NCBI GenBank assembly: GCA_017465155.1
Contig: JAFTWV010000095.1
Span: 1 to 35,878 of the forward strand
From: Clostridia bacterium
GTDB taxonomy: Bacteria > Bacillota > Clostridia > Christensenellales > Aristaeellaceae
Length of the DNA stretch: 35,878 bases
Reading direction: 5' to 3'
Part shown: one piece after another, positions 23,622 to 33,942 of the stretch
Layout of the letters: each line of letters begins with the position of its first letter
Numbering within the stretch: position 1 is the stretch's first letter
Position numbers and translations under genes: made by a program
Notes under the pieces: model-generated
What the model was told of the DNA's origin: nothing
What the model saw: only the letters and a program-made list of their open reading frames with translations
The model's database searches: none

Positions 23622-26600
23622 TCAGCGTGCGTAGGTCCAGTCCTGCTTCGCGCCTTCGCCATAGCCGGCAGGATAATGCTCCTCATCCACCAGCACATAG
23701 CCAAGGTCAGCGTTGTAGTTCGCCGCATCAGACAGCACCTGCACCGGGATGGACACGCCGTTCTCACCCAGCACGGATACAATCAGCGGCAGATCCTCGC
23801 GCAGCTGCGTGGGGATGACCTCTGCCGGTGCGGTTGCGCGCAGGGTGTATGCAGCCGGGTACAGATTGTCAAAGCGATAGTAACCATACTGATCGCTGAC
23901 GGTGGTCGCGAGGACTTCGTCGCCGCGCATCAGCTCAATGGTCACATTGGGAATGCCGCCTTCCTCGCCGTCCTGCAGGCCATTGCCGTTCAGATCCAGC
24001 CATACGCGGTCACCCAGACTACCGGGCAGTACGCTTCCGATATTCATTTCCAGCAGATCCTCGGACATTCGCACGGTAATGACATCGCTCGTTGCCGTAG
24101 TACCGTTGCACTTGGTCATTACACTGATCAGACCGTCCTCCGTCAGGCGTTCGTCATGGGATTCGACCACTGCATAGCCATCGGGCATGCTGACAGACAG
24201 TGCGAAATCTCCGGGCATCAGACCGCCGAAGAGATACATGCCATCTGTCTCCGTAGTCATGGTAGACAGCACATCGCCAGAAGCATCCAGCAGGCTGACG
24301 ACCGCTCCCTCCACAGGATAGGTTTCACCCTTGCGGTCGATCCAGACCATGCCGCCAATCGATGTTTCATGTACCATGCCCAGCACCATACCCGTTTTGT
24401 GAATCCCCTGCGTGATTGTGATGTCACGCATCACAAGGGCTCCATCTTCCTCAACAAAGGTGCTGTCGCCGGGCTTGGGAGCAAGAATGCTGTCGCTCAG
24501 CTCATACCGAAGCATGTAGGTGCCGGGCGCCAGACCCTCCAGAGAGAACTTGCCCTCCGCATCGGTACGCATGGTCGCAACAAGCTCTTCGGTCTTTTGG
24601 TTAATAATGAACACAGGCTCGCCCTCGGGAAGCACTTCGCTGGCATCAAACGCACCATCGTTGTTTTCATCCAGCCAGGTCTGTCCGCTCAGGCTTCCGG
24701 GCTTGCAGCAGCCGATCTTCTGATCGATCCATTCGCTGCCCATACCTACTTCCAGAGTGATGGTCTGTTCTCCCAGACCCTGTGCCAGACCGAGCGTCAC
24801 GTCCTCCAGACGGGAAATGACCTTCTCCGCCGGACAGGTTACAGACAGCGTATAGGTATCAGGCCGCAGATCGGTCATCATGAAGGAGCCGTCCTCGCCG
24901 GTGACAATCGTGACAGGATCCAAATCTTCGCGGGAAGGGGTCAGCACGATGGACACGCCTGCAAGCGCAATTTCGCCCTCCTCCTGAATGCCGCTGCCGT
25001 CCTCATCCGAGAAGAACACGCCGGAAATTACGCCCAGATCAAGGCCGCCGCACACAGGTGCAACCCAGGTCTGCTCGGTCGCGATGTCAAACCAGTCGCC
25101 TGCGCCGACGCCGTCTTCGCCGAGAATCTGGTTGCCGCCGGCCGCAATGGAAGAGAAGATGCCGTTTTCAGGCAGCTCATAGCGCAGGTAGTAACGGCCA
25201 GGCAGCACAGCGTCAAACTCGAAATCGCCGCTGCTGCCCACAGTTACAGCATACACTTCCTCGTTCTCCTGCATCAGGCGTACGACAGTGCCCTTCAGGC
25301 CACCCTCGCCGCTGTCATAGAGGCCATTGTCATTGGCATCCGCAAAAACCTTACCCTTGACAATGCTGGGGATAATCATACCGGAATCCATGCCGGTCAT
25401 AGATTTTCCGTTGTCCAGGACGATCGGAACTGAGCGGCCCTTGCCGTCGCCAAGATTCAGCATCACGCTGCCCTCGCCCTGCGTAGTGAAAGCATAGCCA
25501 TCCTTGGCGGTCATCTCAATGGTATAGGTTCCGGGAGGAACGTCCGTAAAGGAATACAGACCGCGGTTGTTGGTGCGTACAGTGGCCTGCACCTCACCGC
25601 GCGCGTTGATCAGCGACACGCTCAGGCCGGAAACCACGTCATCACCGGATTCCCAGGAACCGGTAAAGTTTTCATCCAGATACGCAACGCCGTGAATCTT
25701 ACCGTACTGGATTGCACCAATGACCATGTTCTTCGTCTCGAAGCTGGACACGGCAATGTCCCGCACGGTCTGCTCACGCTTGCCGTTGATGGGGCCAAAC
25801 TGATTGCCTTCAGGATCATCCACGCTGTAAGAGTAGGTGTAGCCAGTAGGCAGAAGGGCCTTGATGTTGAAGGTGCTGCCACGCATGCCGTCGAAGATGA
25901 ACGAGCCATCGGCGCCAGACTCAGCCGTAGCAAGCCGCTTGCTGTTGCTTGCGCGGAACAGCTCCAGCTGAACACCGGCAAGAGGCGCTTCCCCCTCGTC
26001 ATAATAGCCGTTATAGTTGCTGTCCATGAAGCAGATGCCCTGGATGACAGAAGCCTGCACCAGACCGATGTTCTGGTTGTCCAGCAGCTCACCTTCCGCA
26101 AAATCATGGCGGAGCGTTCCTTCCGTCTCTCCCTCTTCCGTCATGATGGAGCGGCGCTCCTTGTCGCCAGCGCTGGCCTTGTTGGTGAATACATGACCGC
26201 CGGGAACAAAGTAGCTGATCCTGTAATTGCCGGGCTTCAGCTGACCGATATAGTAATTGCCGTTCTCGTCCGTCTCAGCTTCGTAGACCAGACCATTGCG
26301 GGTACCAGTCGCTGTCACCTTCATGCCGGGATATCCGGGCTCATCTTCCTGCCAGACGCCATCTTCGTTTTCGTCCAGCCAGACCGTGCCGGAAACGGCT
26401 GCCATGGACATGGCGCCAATGCCGATCTCCGTAACATTTCCAGCCGTCATCGCCACGTTCGGAAGCTCCTGCATGCGCTCAACAGACGTTTCCATCTCAT
26501 TGTACGCAAGGCCCGTTTTCTCACCCTTGGCGGAATAACCAAAGCCAGCAGGCAGCTCGCAGCGGACGACATAGAATCCCGCCGGAACAGCCAGGCTCAC

Positions 26601-28970
26601 CTGGCCTTCATTGTCCGTCACGCCGGTGGTAGCGACGATCTCGGCATCGCCCTCCCGCTTCAGGACGGTGATGTTCACGCCGGAAAGCTTGGATTCATAC
26701 TTACCGGCATTGCCGTTGTTGTTCGCATCGATGAAAACCTGCACCGTGAGTGCAGAGGGAACCGCAGCCTTGGTGCTGAGGACAGGCGCAGTGCTCAGCT
26801 CGTCAATGGTGAAGGCGCCGCCGGGAATGATCTGACCGGAGGGCGCGTCATACTGCACCATGTAGTCGCCGGCATACAGACCGGAAACCGTCCAGAAGCC
26901 TGCGTCATCCGAGACTGTGCGGGCGATTTCCACTTCCTGAGCATCCGTCACAAGCACCTCGACGCCCTGAAGCGCTTCACCGTTCAGCCCCTGCACAAAG
27001 CCGCTGGCTGTACCGATGATATGCTTCTCAATAGCAGGAAGCACAAGCTGCTCGCCATCGGAAACTGAAGAAACGTAAGTCGCCGTCACAAGGCCGTCTT
27101 CTTCCGTGAAGGTCCAGCCCTCGCCGGTATAGCTGCCGGCAGGCAGGCTCACACGGATCGTATAGGTCGTGGGTTCAAGCGCATCGATGCTGTATGCATC
27201 CGATGCAGTCAAGGTATACTGTTTGGAAGAGCCGCTGACCGTGATCGTTGCTTCGCTGTCAAGCCCCGTCAGGGTACCGGTGATGCTGACAGGCTTGCGC
27301 AGCTCGATCCGGTAGAGGCTTTCACGGCCGGCATTGATATTCACGATCCACTGTGCCATGCCGCGCTGCATGCTCGGATAGCCATTCAGGCCGACCATCA
27401 GCACATCGTCGTTCATGATCACGCTGATGATGTAGCTGCCCTCGTCGAGCTCCTCAATGCGGACGGGCTCGCCAACACTGACCTTGCCCGCAGACACGAC
27501 ATTGCCATTGGCTGTCAGCTCGTAATCCGCTGCGACCTCGTCGCCAACTGCGTCAAGCACGAGCGTACCAACCACCGGAACCGGCGTGGGTACAGGCACG
27601 TATTTCAGTTCTACACTATACAGGCTCTCATTCCCCGCAGTGATATTGACCATCCACTGCGCCATATCCCGCTGCTGGCTGGAATAGCCGTTCAGACTGG
27701 TCAGCATCACATTTTCCGGCAGGATGAGCGTCACGATATAGTCGCCGCTGTCCAGATCAGCCATACGAAGGGTATCACCGGGCTTGATGCTTCCGGCGGA
27801 AATAACCTGACCGCCGAAGGAAACCTCATAACCTGCAGTTACGTCGCCGCCCTTTACGTCAATAACCAGCGCGCCGTTTACAGGAACAGGCGTGGGGGTA
27901 GGTGTAGGAGTGGGCGTCGGCGTGGGGGTAGGCGTGGGCGTTGCAGTCGGTTCTGCGGTCGGTGTTGCCGTCGGTTCCGCAGTAGGCGTAGCGGTCGGCT
28001 CCTTCGTCGGCTCGGCAGTGGGTTCCGCTTCAGGCGTCACAGCAGGCGCGTCCGCAGCGGTCTTCCCAACCTCAACAACTTCGACAACCTCGGGTTCTTC
28101 CGTAGGTTCAACAGTCGGCGTTGCAGTAGGCTCCGCAGTAGGCGTAGCGGTCGGCTCTACGGTCGGCGTAGCGGTGGGTTCCGCCGTAGGCGTAGCTGTA
28201 GGCGTTGCCGTGGGCGTGGGAGAAGGTGTTGCCGTAGGCACAGGCGTGGGCACGGGCGTTGCCGTAGGCGTGGGAGAAGGCGTTGCCGTAGGCGTGGGAG
28301 AAGGCGTTGCCGTAGGACGCGGCACCATGGTGGGCGCAACGTAATAATAAGAAGCATCCACATTCAGGATAGAGTCGGGTCCGGTATAGTTCTTGACCTC
28401 AATCACCTTGTCGCGCCAGGGAGTGATCGCCAGAGACGCATTGACCATTCGCAGCGTATAAAGACCGGCAGGAATGGCAGTATCCAGCGCATAGTCGCCG
28501 CGGCTGTCGGTACTGAAATACTTCACCGTTTCGCTGCGCTCATTGATCAGCTCAAAGGACGCCTGGCTTTCCGTATGTACGGTAAACAGACCTGCGTTCG
28601 CATACACGACCACAGGCGCGTTGTTCAGCTTTCCGTCGGCAATGGACACAGAATAGCCAAACTCGTTGACCGGTGCATCCTCAGGCATGGTGTCCATCAC
28701 GGGGACAAGGCGTACATTGCCGCTCTTCTCCAGCGTGATCATATTGCTGCCCTGAGCGGACACATTGATCGTACCGATCACCTCGCCGCCCTGATGTACC
28801 TCAAAGGTACCCGTCAGGCTGCGGGCAGTATAAGAGCCATCGCTGGTAGCATACATGCCGATAAAGGTCACCTGCAGCATCGTCCACTCGGCAAGCGCCG
28901 TGGGCATTGCTGTCATCAGGATCATCAGGGCAAGCAGGCTGGTCAGCAGCTTTTTACCAAGCTTCATCAT
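23622..28970 (-). CDS. Giant secreted SdrD-B/Cna-B repeat protein (1782 aa)
   Basis: A signal peptide ('[27 protein letters not shown]') is followed by an N-terminal beta-rich region to ~214, a Thr/Pro/Ala/Glu-rich stalk (~214-364), and two ~100-aa repeats (~364-565; shared 'SLNGY...AQW.VNI.AG.ESLY..EL'). About ten SdrD-B/Cna-B-like domains of ~110 residues then start near 652, 742, 857, 974, 1091, 1202, 1312, 1424, 1536 and 1647. Many open with a VWLDxNxDGxxDxxE calcium-site-like block ('[17 protein letters not shown]'). Such proteins form long surface rods for adhesion. No LPxTG motif, C-terminal membrane helix, dockerin or SLH domain is present; the end is 'DWTYAR'. GGAGG 10 nt upstream supports the ATG at 28970; an in-frame ATG at 29036 would add 22 basic residues. 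It has its own promoter and terminator. Confidence 0.88.
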   Translation of the reverse strand: MMKLGKKLLTSLLALMILMTAMPTALAEWTMLQVTFIGMYATSDGSYTARSLTGTFEVHQGGEVIGTINVSAQGSNMITLEKSGNVRLVPVMDTMPEDAPVNEFGYSVSIADGKLNNAPVVVYANAGLFTVHTESQASFELINERSETVKYFSTDSRGDYALDTAIPAGLYTLRMVNASLAITPWRDKVIEVKNYTGPDSILNVDASYYYVAPTMVPRPTATPSPTPTATPSPTPTATPVPTPVPTATPSPTPTATPTATPTAEPTATPTVEPTATPTAEPTATPTVEPTEEPEVVEVVEVGKTAADAPAVTPEAEPTAEPTKEPTATPTAEPTATPTAEPTATPTPTPTPTPTPTPTPTPVPVNGALVIDVKGGDVTAGYEVSFGGQVISAGSIKPGDTLRMADLDSGDYIVTLILPENVMLTSLNGYSSQQRDMAQWMVNITAGNESLYSVELKYVPVPTPVPVVGTLVLDAVGDEVAADYELTANGNVVSAGKVSVGEPVRIEELDEGSYIISVIMNDDVLMVGLNGYPSMQRGMAQWIVNINAGRESLYRIELRKPVSITGTLTGLDSEATITVSGSSKQYTLTASDAYSIDALEPTTYTIRVSLPAGSYTGEGWTFTEEDGLVTATYVSSVSDGEQLVLPAIEKHIIGTASGFVQGLNGEALQGVEVLVTDAQEVEIARTVSDDAGFWTVSGLYAGDYMVQYDAPSGQIIPGGAFTIDELSTAPVLSTKAAVPSALTVQVFIDANNNGNAGKYESKLSGVNITVLKREGDAEIVATTGVTDNEGQVSLAVPAGFYVVRCELPAGFGYSAKGEKTGLAYNEMETSVERMQELPNVAMTAGNVTEIGIGAMSMAAVSGTVWLDENEDGVWQEDEPGYPGMKVTATGTRNGLVYEAETDENGNYYIGQLKPGNYRISYFVPGGHVFTNKASAGDKERRSIMTEEGETEGTLRHDFAEGELLDNQNIGLVQASVIQGICFMDSNYNGYYDEGEAPLAGVQLELFRASNSKRLATAESGADGSFIFDGMRGSTFNIKALLPTGYTYSYSVDDPEGNQFGPINGKREQTVRDIAVSSFETKNMVIGAIQYGKIHGVAYLDENFTGSWESGDDVVSGLSVSLINARGEVQATVRTNNRGLYSFTDVPPGTYTIEMTAKDGYAFTTQGEGSVMLNLGDGKGRSVPIVLDNGKSMTGMDSGMIIPSIVKGKVFADANDNGLYDSGEGGLKGTVVRLMQENEEVYAVTVGSSGDFEFDAVLPGRYYLRYELPENGIFSSIAAGGNQILGEDGVGAGDWFDIATEQTWVAPVCGGLDLGVISGVFFSDEDGSGIQEEGEIALAGVSIVLTPSREDLDPVTIVTGEDGSFMMTDLRPDTYTLSVTCPAEKVISRLEDVTLGLAQGLGEQTITLEVGMGSEWIDQKIGCCKPGSLSGQTWLDENNDGAFDASEVLPEGEPVFIINQKTEELVATMRTDAEGKFSLEGLAPGTYMLRYELSDSILAPKPGDSTFVEEDGALVMRDITITQGIHKTGMVLGMVHETSIGGMVWIDRKGETYPVEGAVVSLLDASGDVLSTMTTETDGMYLFGGLMPGDFALSVSMPDGYAVVESHDERLTEDGLISVMTKCNGTTATSDVITVRMSEDLLEMNIGSVLPGSLGDRVWLDLNGNGLQDGEEGGIPNVTIELMRGDEVLATTVSDQYGYYRFDNLYPAAYTLRATAPAEVIPTQLREDLPLIVSVLGENGVSIPVQVLSDAANYNADLGYVLVDEEHYPAGYGEGAKQDWTYAR
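27885..28330 (-). repeat. Low-complexity PTATPTAEP-type coding repeat (stalk)
   Basis: Imperfect units of 6-12 bases (GTAGGCGTGGGCGTTGCC and relatives on the plus strand) encode Pro-Thr-Ala-Thr-Pro-Thr/Val-Glu-Pro in the giant protein. A 30-residue acidic break ([11 protein letters not shown]) interrupts it near 28030-28100. The tract is likely to vary in length by slippage. Confidence 0.85.
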
Positions 28971-28977
28971 CGTATCA

Positions 28978-29063
28978 TGGCCTCCGCGTCGATCCGCCTT
29001 GCGGCGGTCGGATTTACAGTAATACTCACCATACATGGTAAATCAACTCCCGTCGATTGTCAA
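28978..29063 (-). promoter_or_regulatory. Promoter and leader hairpin of the giant repeat-protein gene
   Basis: Minus strand TTGACA (29058-29063), 17-nt spacer, TACCAT (29035-29040). The ~58-nt leader contains a CCGCC-GCAA-GGCGG hairpin (about 28993-29006) just before the GGAGG. If this promoter is used, the upstream ATG at 29036 is not transcribed. Confidence 0.5.
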
Positions 29064-29148
29064 CCTTCCGGGGATGAGATTTTACATGTATTCAGAGTTT
29101 TTTTCCAGTTCAGGCGCGCGCAGACGGGCATTTTGTCGCAGCAGCGGC

Positions 29149-29176
29149 TTGACTTGACCATCGCGTGTGCTATAAT
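29149..29176 (+). promoter_or_regulatory. Promoter of the degV-family gene
   Basis: TTGACT (29149-29154), 16-nt spacer, TATAAT (29171-29176); divergent from the giant-gene promoter. Confidence 0.75.
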
Positions 29177-29212
29177 GTAACTGATTTGTTGCCTCAGAAG
29201 GGAGACTTGCCA

Positions 29213-30073
29213 ATGTTCACCATCGGTCAGGACAAGGTTGCGCTGGTCACCGATACTGCCTGTGACCTGCTTGAGGAGCAGCTTCAGCACTGGGACATCC
29301 GTACCGTATCGCTCCGCGTCGCTACCAGTCAGGGCGAATTCCGCGACAGGCTTGAGATCTCGCAGGAGCAGCTCTATGAGATCCTCAAGCAGGAGTATCC
29401 CAAGACCTCCCTGCCCTTGCCGGAGGATGTGAGCGCGCTCTACCGACGGCTGCGCGACGAAGGCGCAACCCGCATCCTCCATTTGAGCATGAGCGGCGGT
29501 CTTTCCGGAACATACAATATGGCACGGATCATCGCCGAGGAGACCGAGGGACTGCAAGTGGATGTGGTAGATACCAAAACGCTCTCCTGCGGGCTGGGTC
29601 TGCTCGTGTTGGAAGCGGCAGAATGCCTCCATCATGGCATGACCGTCGAAGATACCATTGCCCGCATCCATGAGCTGCGCAGGCACCAACTGGGGACCTT
29701 CGTCATCCGCACGCTGGACTTCCTGCGCAAAGGCGGCCGCATCGGTCTTGTCGAAGGCGTTGTCGGTTCCCTGCTGCAGATCAAGCCGGTCATTTACGTC
29801 AATGATGACGGTGTATACAACACGCTGGTAAAAGCTCGCGGATTTGCCAATGCACTGGAAGCGATGAAGAACGAATTCTTCCGGCGGTATCAGGGCAGAC
29901 ACATCCGCGTGGCGATTGTCCATGGAGCTGCGCCCGAAGAAGCGACGGCGCTTCTTGAGGTTTTCAGGCAGAAGCTGGACGTCGTTTCCGGATTCGTTGC
30001 ACCGGTCAGCCCCGCCCTTGCCATCCACACAGGCCCGGGACTTCTGGGGGCCATTGTTCAGTTTGCCGACTGA
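29213..30073 (+). CDS. DegV-family fatty-acid-binding protein
   Basis: The product is 286 aa. DegV/FakB proteins bind a fatty acid between two domains and present it to the kinase FakA for phospholipid synthesis. Family blocks: 'ALVTDTACDL' at the start (usually TDSTxDL), 'LHLSMSGGLSGTYNMAR' with the ligand-binding Ser-Gly, 'FVIRTLDFLRKGGRIG', 'LLQIKPVIYVNDDG' and the C-terminal 'GPGLLGAIV'. AAGGGAG lies ahead of the ATG at 29213; the frame runs to 29165 but across the -10. It is monocistronic with a strong terminator behind. No fakA gene is in the window, so the fatty-acid role is by family only. Confidence 0.94.
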   Translation: MFTIGQDKVALVTDTACDLLEEQLQHWDIRTVSLRVATSQGEFRDRLEISQEQLYEILKQEYPKTSLPLPEDVSALYRRLRDEGATRILHLSMSGGLSGTYNMARIIAEETEGLQVDVVDTKTLSCGLGLLVLEAAECLHHGMTVEDTIARIHELRRHQLGTFVIRTLDFLRKGGRIGLVEGVVGSLLQIKPVIYVNDDGVYNTLVKARGFANALEAMKNEFFRRYQGRHIRVAIVHGAAPEEATALLEVFRQKLDVVSGFVAPVSPALAIHTGPGLLGAIVQFAD

Positions 30074-30089
30074 CCCACGACATAATATC

Positions 30090-30126
30090 AGCAGCGCGGC
30101 TTCCTCATCAGGAAAGCCGCGCTGCT
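30090..30126 (+). terminator. Terminator of the degV-family gene
   Basis: 13-bp perfect stem AGCAGCGCGGCTT (30090-30102) / AAGCCGCGCTGCT (30114-30126), followed by TTCTTTC. Confidence 0.85.
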
Positions 30127-30207
30127 TTCTTTCATTATACGCGAGCATACTACCGACTCTCGGTCCGTTTCTCGCTATTTAGCAATTATGAATCTCGTTG
30201 AAAGCGA

Positions 30208-31578
30208 TCAGTGTTCATAAACATTTTCAGACTTTCGGTCTGTTTCTTGGCTGTCACTGTCTGCAGCAGGAGTCATTTTGGACACAAGTGCTGTCTCAAT
30301 CCGGTGATCCTCGATCTTGTCAACGTAGATATGCAGACCGCAGCATTCAACCTCCGGATGGCTGCCGTCCTTGGGGATGGTCGTGAACTGACTGAAGATC
30401 AAGCCGCCGAAGGTATCATAATCCTCATCCAGCGGGAGTTCCACATCCAGCGCATCCGCCACATCCTCCAGCGCCGCCTGACCAGACACGCGCCATTTGT
30501 TGTCCTCCATATGGACAATCTCTGCCTCTGCCTGAGGATCAAACTCGTCATAAATATTACCGACGATTTCTTCCAGCAGATCCTCCATCGTGACAATACC
30601 GCTCATGCCGCCATATTCATCCACCACGATCGCCATGTGGATCTTCTTCATCTGCATGTTGCGGAAAAGCTGATCCGCCTGCACCGTTTCAGGCACGAAA
30701 TAGGCCTCGCGCAGCATCTCACGGACAGTGCGGGGCTTTTCAGTCTGCATATTGAGCAGGAATACACGGGTGTTCAGCGTACCGATGATATCATCCATGT
30801 CCTCATTGTACACCGGGAAACGGCTCAATCCGGTCTCGCGGATGGTCTGCAGGATAACATCCCATTCCTCGTCAACCCAGATGCTCGTGACGTCCGTACG
30901 GTGCGTCATGACATTTTCCGCTGTGATGTTGTTGAACTCGAAGATGTTCTCGATCATTTCCTTCTCGGTCTCTTCGATGGCGCCGGTTTCGCCGCCCATG
31001 TCAACCATCATACGGATATCGTCCTCTGTGACCTCCTCCTGCTCTGCATTGGGATCAATGCCCATCAGCCGCAGCAGGCCGTTGGTGCTGACAGACAGCA
31101 AACCGACGATCGGTCGGAAAAGCACAGAGCAGACATTCAGCACCTTCACGCCCATGCGCGCCATCTTGTCCGGGAAGTGCATCGCCAAACGCTTGGGGAC
31201 AAGCTCGCCCAGCACGAGTGTGAAATAGGACAGAATCAGCGTGATCACCACGACACAGATGGTATCAAGCACATTCGGATTGATGGATACACCCGTGCTC
31301 AGGATCGCCTGAGCCAGCGGGCCGGAGAAAGAATCCGCCGCAAACGCAGAGCCCAGGAAGCCTGCCAGTGTAATGCACACCTGAATGGTAGAAAGGAATT
31401 GATTGGGAGACTCAGACAGCCGGAGCAGCTGCTCGGCCACCTTATCACCCTCATCGGCGTCGTGACGGAGTTTTGCCTCATTCAGAGAGAGCACCGCGAC
31501 CTCCGTCGCCGCAAACCAGCCGTTCACAAGAACCAGCGCAAGCTGAAGCAGTAGCGGTCCCCATGGGTCACCAGACAC
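30208..31578 (-). CDS. CNNM/CorC-family transporter with CBS domains (hemolysin C-like)
   Basis: The product is 456 aa. Residues ~1-195 form the DUF21/CNNM membrane domain ('[20 protein letters not shown]', '[20 protein letters not shown]', '[14 protein letters not shown]'). Residues ~200-335 hold a CBS pair ('[15 protein letters not shown]', '[32 protein letters not shown]'). Residues ~350-435 are the C-terminal CorC/HlyC domain ('[20 protein letters not shown]'). Bacterial members export Mg2+ (and sometimes Co2+) and are gated by nucleotide at the CBS domains. The start is GTG at 31578, with GGAGG at 31587-31591, 8 nt upstream. It has its own promoter and a ~110-nt leader with alternative hairpins. 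Confidence 0.93.
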   Translation of the reverse strand: MSGDPWGPLLLQLALVLVNGWFAATEVAVLSLNEAKLRHDADEGDKVAEQLLRLSESPNQFLSTIQVCITLAGFLGSAFAADSFSGPLAQAILSTGVSINPNVLDTICVVVITLILSYFTLVLGELVPKRLAMHFPDKMARMGVKVLNVCSVLFRPIVGLLSVSTNGLLRLMGIDPNAEQEEVTEDDIRMMVDMGGETGAIEETEKEMIENIFEFNNITAENVMTHRTDVTSIWVDEEWDVILQTIRETGLSRFPVYNEDMDDIIGTLNTRVFLLNMQTEKPRTVREMLREAYFVPETVQADQLFRNMQMKKIHMAIVVDEYGGMSGIVTMEDLLEEIVGNIYDEFDPQAEAEIVHMEDNKWRVSGQAALEDVADALDVELPLDEDYDTFGGLIFSQFTTIPKDGSHPEVECCGLHIYVDKIEDHRIETALVSKMTPAADSDSQETDRKSENVYEH

Positions 31579-31837
31579 AGAGATAACCTCCTTTTGATAT
31601 CGCGCAGCAACCTGCTGCGTACTATGCTGTCCGCAGAGTCAGCATGCTTTCTCATACACGGCGGACACATGTACATGAATGACAAGCATACCATATCAAT
31701 TATACCACAGCTGCTGCCAGATTGCAACTGTTATTCCAGCATATACGCTTCCTGCCAACGGACGCCGTGAAGCAGACTCCGCCCCTGCATTGATGGGCAC
31801 CCCTTAACGATTGATTCATCCAACCGAAGAAAAAAAA
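31579..31837 (-). promoter_or_regulatory. Promoter and leader of the CNNM gene, with unassigned upstream DNA
   Basis: Minus strand TTGCAA (31722-31727), 17-nt spacer, TATAAT (31699-31704). The leader to the GTG at 31578 holds two hairpins, GTCCGC (31629-31634) / GCGGAC (31661-31666) and a GCAGCA-TGCTGC stem near 31603-31618, plus an alternative pairing ATGCTG (31624-31629) / CAGCAT (31640-31645) that competes with the first. Bases 31728-31837 show no gene. Confidence 0.6.
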
Positions 31838-31869
31838 CAGCAAGCCATACATACTAGCACGGCTTGCTG
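31838..31869 (-). terminator. Terminator of the flavin reductase gene
   Basis: 9-bp stem CAGCAAGCC (31838-31846) / GGCTTGCTG (31861-31869), followed on the minus strand by eight T. It lies ~135 nt past the reductase stop. Confidence 0.88.
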
Positions 31870-31920
31870 CTTTTGTTGACTGCTTCCATTCACCACAGAC
31901 GAACCGCAGTCATGGTGTAA

Positions 31921-31945
31921 TGTAAAGGATGAATCATCCTTTACA
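31921..31945. repeat. 25-bp perfect palindrome in the reductase 3' region
   Basis: Arms TGTAAAGGATGA (31921-31932) and TCATCCTTTACA (31934-31945) around one A. No T run follows on either strand, so it is not a simple terminator; it could stabilise mRNA or bind a protein. The rest of 31870-32003 shows nothing recognisable. Confidence 0.7.
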
Positions 31946-32003
31946 CCGTGTTTGCTGCTGCAAGGGTGTCATGGACTATACAGTTCTGTCTCAGACCTTT
32001 GCC

Positions 32004-33914
32004 TTACTGGGCAGCCTGCTCCAGACACAGAGCAACGGCGTCCATGATGGTGTTAGAGGTAACGGTCGCGCCGGTAACAGTATCAACGTCGGGGGTGTTG
32101 CCCGCCACGATAGCAGCAGGAACGCTCGCGATGGGACCAGCAGCGATGGCCTGTGTCTCGGTATGAGACACAACCTCGACAGCAGCAATCTTGCCGCCCT
32201 CGATGGTGACCTTCACAGTCAGGTCGCCACCGTTGTGGCCAACAGCAGAGGCAGTGTACTCGCCATCCTTCAGCGCGCGGGTCATGTCAAAGCGGGCGCT
32301 GGTTTCAACGGCAGCCTTCTCGAACAGAGAAGCATCCAGCAGACCAGCAGCTTCCTTGACCTCATAGCCCTCAGCCATATCGTTGGCCATGGCATGACGG
32401 GCAGCGATACGGCCGAAGACGATCGGGCCCATGACGCCGGTGCCGCCGGAGACGAACTTACCCCAGATGCCGCCCACGCACTCGCCAGCCGCATACAGAC
32501 CGGGGATCACGTTGCCAGCCTCATCCAGAACCTGCATGTTGGCATTGGCAGTCACGCCGCCCAGGGTCATGACAGTCAGAGCATGCAGACGGATGGCGTA
32601 GAACTTCTCGCCCTCGATCTTGTTGAACGCCAGATTGTAGGAAGAGTCAGTGGTCTTCAGCTCACGGCCGAACTCCTCGTCAACGCCCGCCTCAACAGCA
32701 GCGTTGTACTTCTCGATGGTGGCCTTGAGGTTATCAGCGGGAACGCCGATCTTCTCAGCCAGCTCCTCAATGGAGTCAGCAGAGTACATCACGTGATCAC
32801 CCAGACCACCCTCATAGAAGTAGAACTTCATGAAGATCCAACCGGAGGGAGTAGCGAACAGATCAGACAGAATCTTGTCGGTGTAGATGTCGAACAGAAC
32901 AGCATCAGGCTGCTCCTCCAGAGCGACCTCGCGGACAGACACTTCATCCTCGGTCTCGTTGCAGAAGCGCTCGCCATTCTTGTTGACAGCGATACCGCCG
33001 GTCTTCCAGGTGTAGGTGGAAGCAATCTGGCCCTTGGTATCGTCGGTACGGGAGATCAGACCCATGGGAAAGGTAGGGATGGCATTCATGGCAGTCACGC
33101 CAGCGCCAACCTTCTGCATCATGTAGATGCCATAGCCGTCAGCGCCGGGAGCGCCGCCCTGCAGATACTTGTCGCCCTCAGCGGCGTACTGACCCATCAG
33201 CTTGCCATTGGAGGAGTAGCCGCCAGTGCAGACGATAACGCCCTTGGTGGCGGTGTAGGTAACCTCGCCATTGGGGCCGACAGCCTTCACGCCGGTGATC
33301 TGGCCCTTTTCATTGGCAATCAGTTCCTTCGCAGTGGTCAGGGTGATGATCTCAATGCGCTCGTCAGCCGCCACCAGCTTGTCCAGCACCTGATGGGCAG
33401 CGGACTTGTAGTTGGGATCGGTGGGGCTGGGCTTGTAGGTACGGGGCACGGAGTACAGGGCATGCTCGGGAGCGAACACAGCGCGGGCCGCGCCGGGCTT
33501 GAACATATCCTTGATGCCTTCCTCGTACAGCCAGTCGAAGACCTCAGTCGCCTCGTTGGCGTACACGCGGATCAGCTCTTCGTTGGGCTGGCCGCCGAAG
33601 TCATCACCGTTATTGATGATGTCTGCCACGTAGGAATCGATGGTATCCTCAATACCCTCTTCCTTCTGGATGATGGTGCCGGCAGCAGACATGGAGCCGG
33701 AGGTGAAGTTCAGTGCGCCGCCAGTCTTCGCGGTCATTTCGAGCACGATGACCTTGTTCGCGCCAGCTTCGGCCGCAGCGATGGCCGCAGACAGACCAGC
33801 ACCGCCAGCGCCGACGACGATGATGTCAGCATCCGCGGTCTGGGCAGAGGCAGGCAGAACCACGCAGGTCAGCAGCATTGCCAGAGACAGCAGGGTTGCA
33901 ATGATACGCTTCAT
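32004..33914 (-). CDS. Secreted FAD/FMN flavoprotein reductase (fumarate/urocanate reductase-like)
   Basis: The product is 636 aa. A signal peptide ('MKRIIATLLSLAMLLTCVVLPASA') precedes an FAD-binding domain ('DIIVVGAGGAGLSAAIAAAEAG', 'LYAAGECVGGIWG') and a C-terminal FMN-binding domain whose DxxTGATVT motif marks T619 for covalent FMN attachment by ApbE. No heme domain is present. Relatives in Gram-positive gut bacteria are extracellular terminal reductases for fumarate, urocanate or similar acids. The proton-relay arginine appears kept (R328 in 'VSVREVAL'). The substrate-binding HHTMGG block reads VMTLGG (V448-M449) and the NRLGG arginine is replaced (KFVSGG, V488), so fumarate is an unlikely substrate. 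It is monocistronic. No apbE gene is in the window. Confidence 0.9.
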   Translation of the reverse strand: MKRIIATLLSLAMLLTCVVLPASAQTADADIIVVGAGGAGLSAAIAAAEAGANKVIVLEMTAKTGGALNFTSGSMSAAGTIIQKEEGIEDTIDSYVADIINNGDDFGGQPNEELIRVYANEATEVFDWLYEEGIKDMFKPGAARAVFAPEHALYSVPRTYKPSPTDPNYKSAAHQVLDKLVAADERIEIITLTTAKELIANEKGQITGVKAVGPNGEVTYTATKGVIVCTGGYSSNGKLMGQYAAEGDKYLQGGAPGADGYGIYMMQKVGAGVTAMNAIPTFPMGLISRTDDTKGQIASTYTWKTGGIAVNKNGERFCNETEDEVSVREVALEEQPDAVLFDIYTDKILSDLFATPSGWIFMKFYFYEGGLGDHVMYSADSIEELAEKIGVPADNLKATIEKYNAAVEAGVDEEFGRELKTTDSSYNLAFNKIEGEKFYAIRLHALTVMTLGGVTANANMQVLDEAGNVIPGLYAAGECVGGIWGKFVSGGTGVMGPIVFGRIAARHAMANDMAEGYEVKEAAGLLDASLFEKAAVETSARFDMTRALKDGEYTASAVGHNGGDLTVKVTIEGGKIAAVEVVSHTETQAIAAGPIASVPAAIVAGNTPDVDTVTGATVTSNTIMDAVALCLEQAAQ

Positions 33915-33942
33915 GAAAGTGTATCCCCTTTCGTTATTTTCC

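Noticed and set aside
23676-27068. Plus-strand open frames of 585 and 458 codons inside the giant gene
   Set aside because: Antisense shadows of the Cna-B/SdrD-B repeats; no start signals or motifs.
27885-28330. CRISPR-like regular repeats
   Set aside because: The units are short (6-12 bp), lack unique spacers and encode a continuous PTATP stalk.
28971-29036. ATG at 29036 as the start of the giant protein
   Set aside because: It overlaps the -10 of the best promoter and would put 22 basic residues before the signal peptide. A GGGAG nearby means it cannot be fully excluded.
31795-31803. GGGGTGCCC on the minus strand, reminiscent of a TPP riboswitch
   Set aside because: The CTGAGA core and the 3' half of the TPP aptamer are missing, and it sits upstream of the CNNM promoter rather than in a leader.
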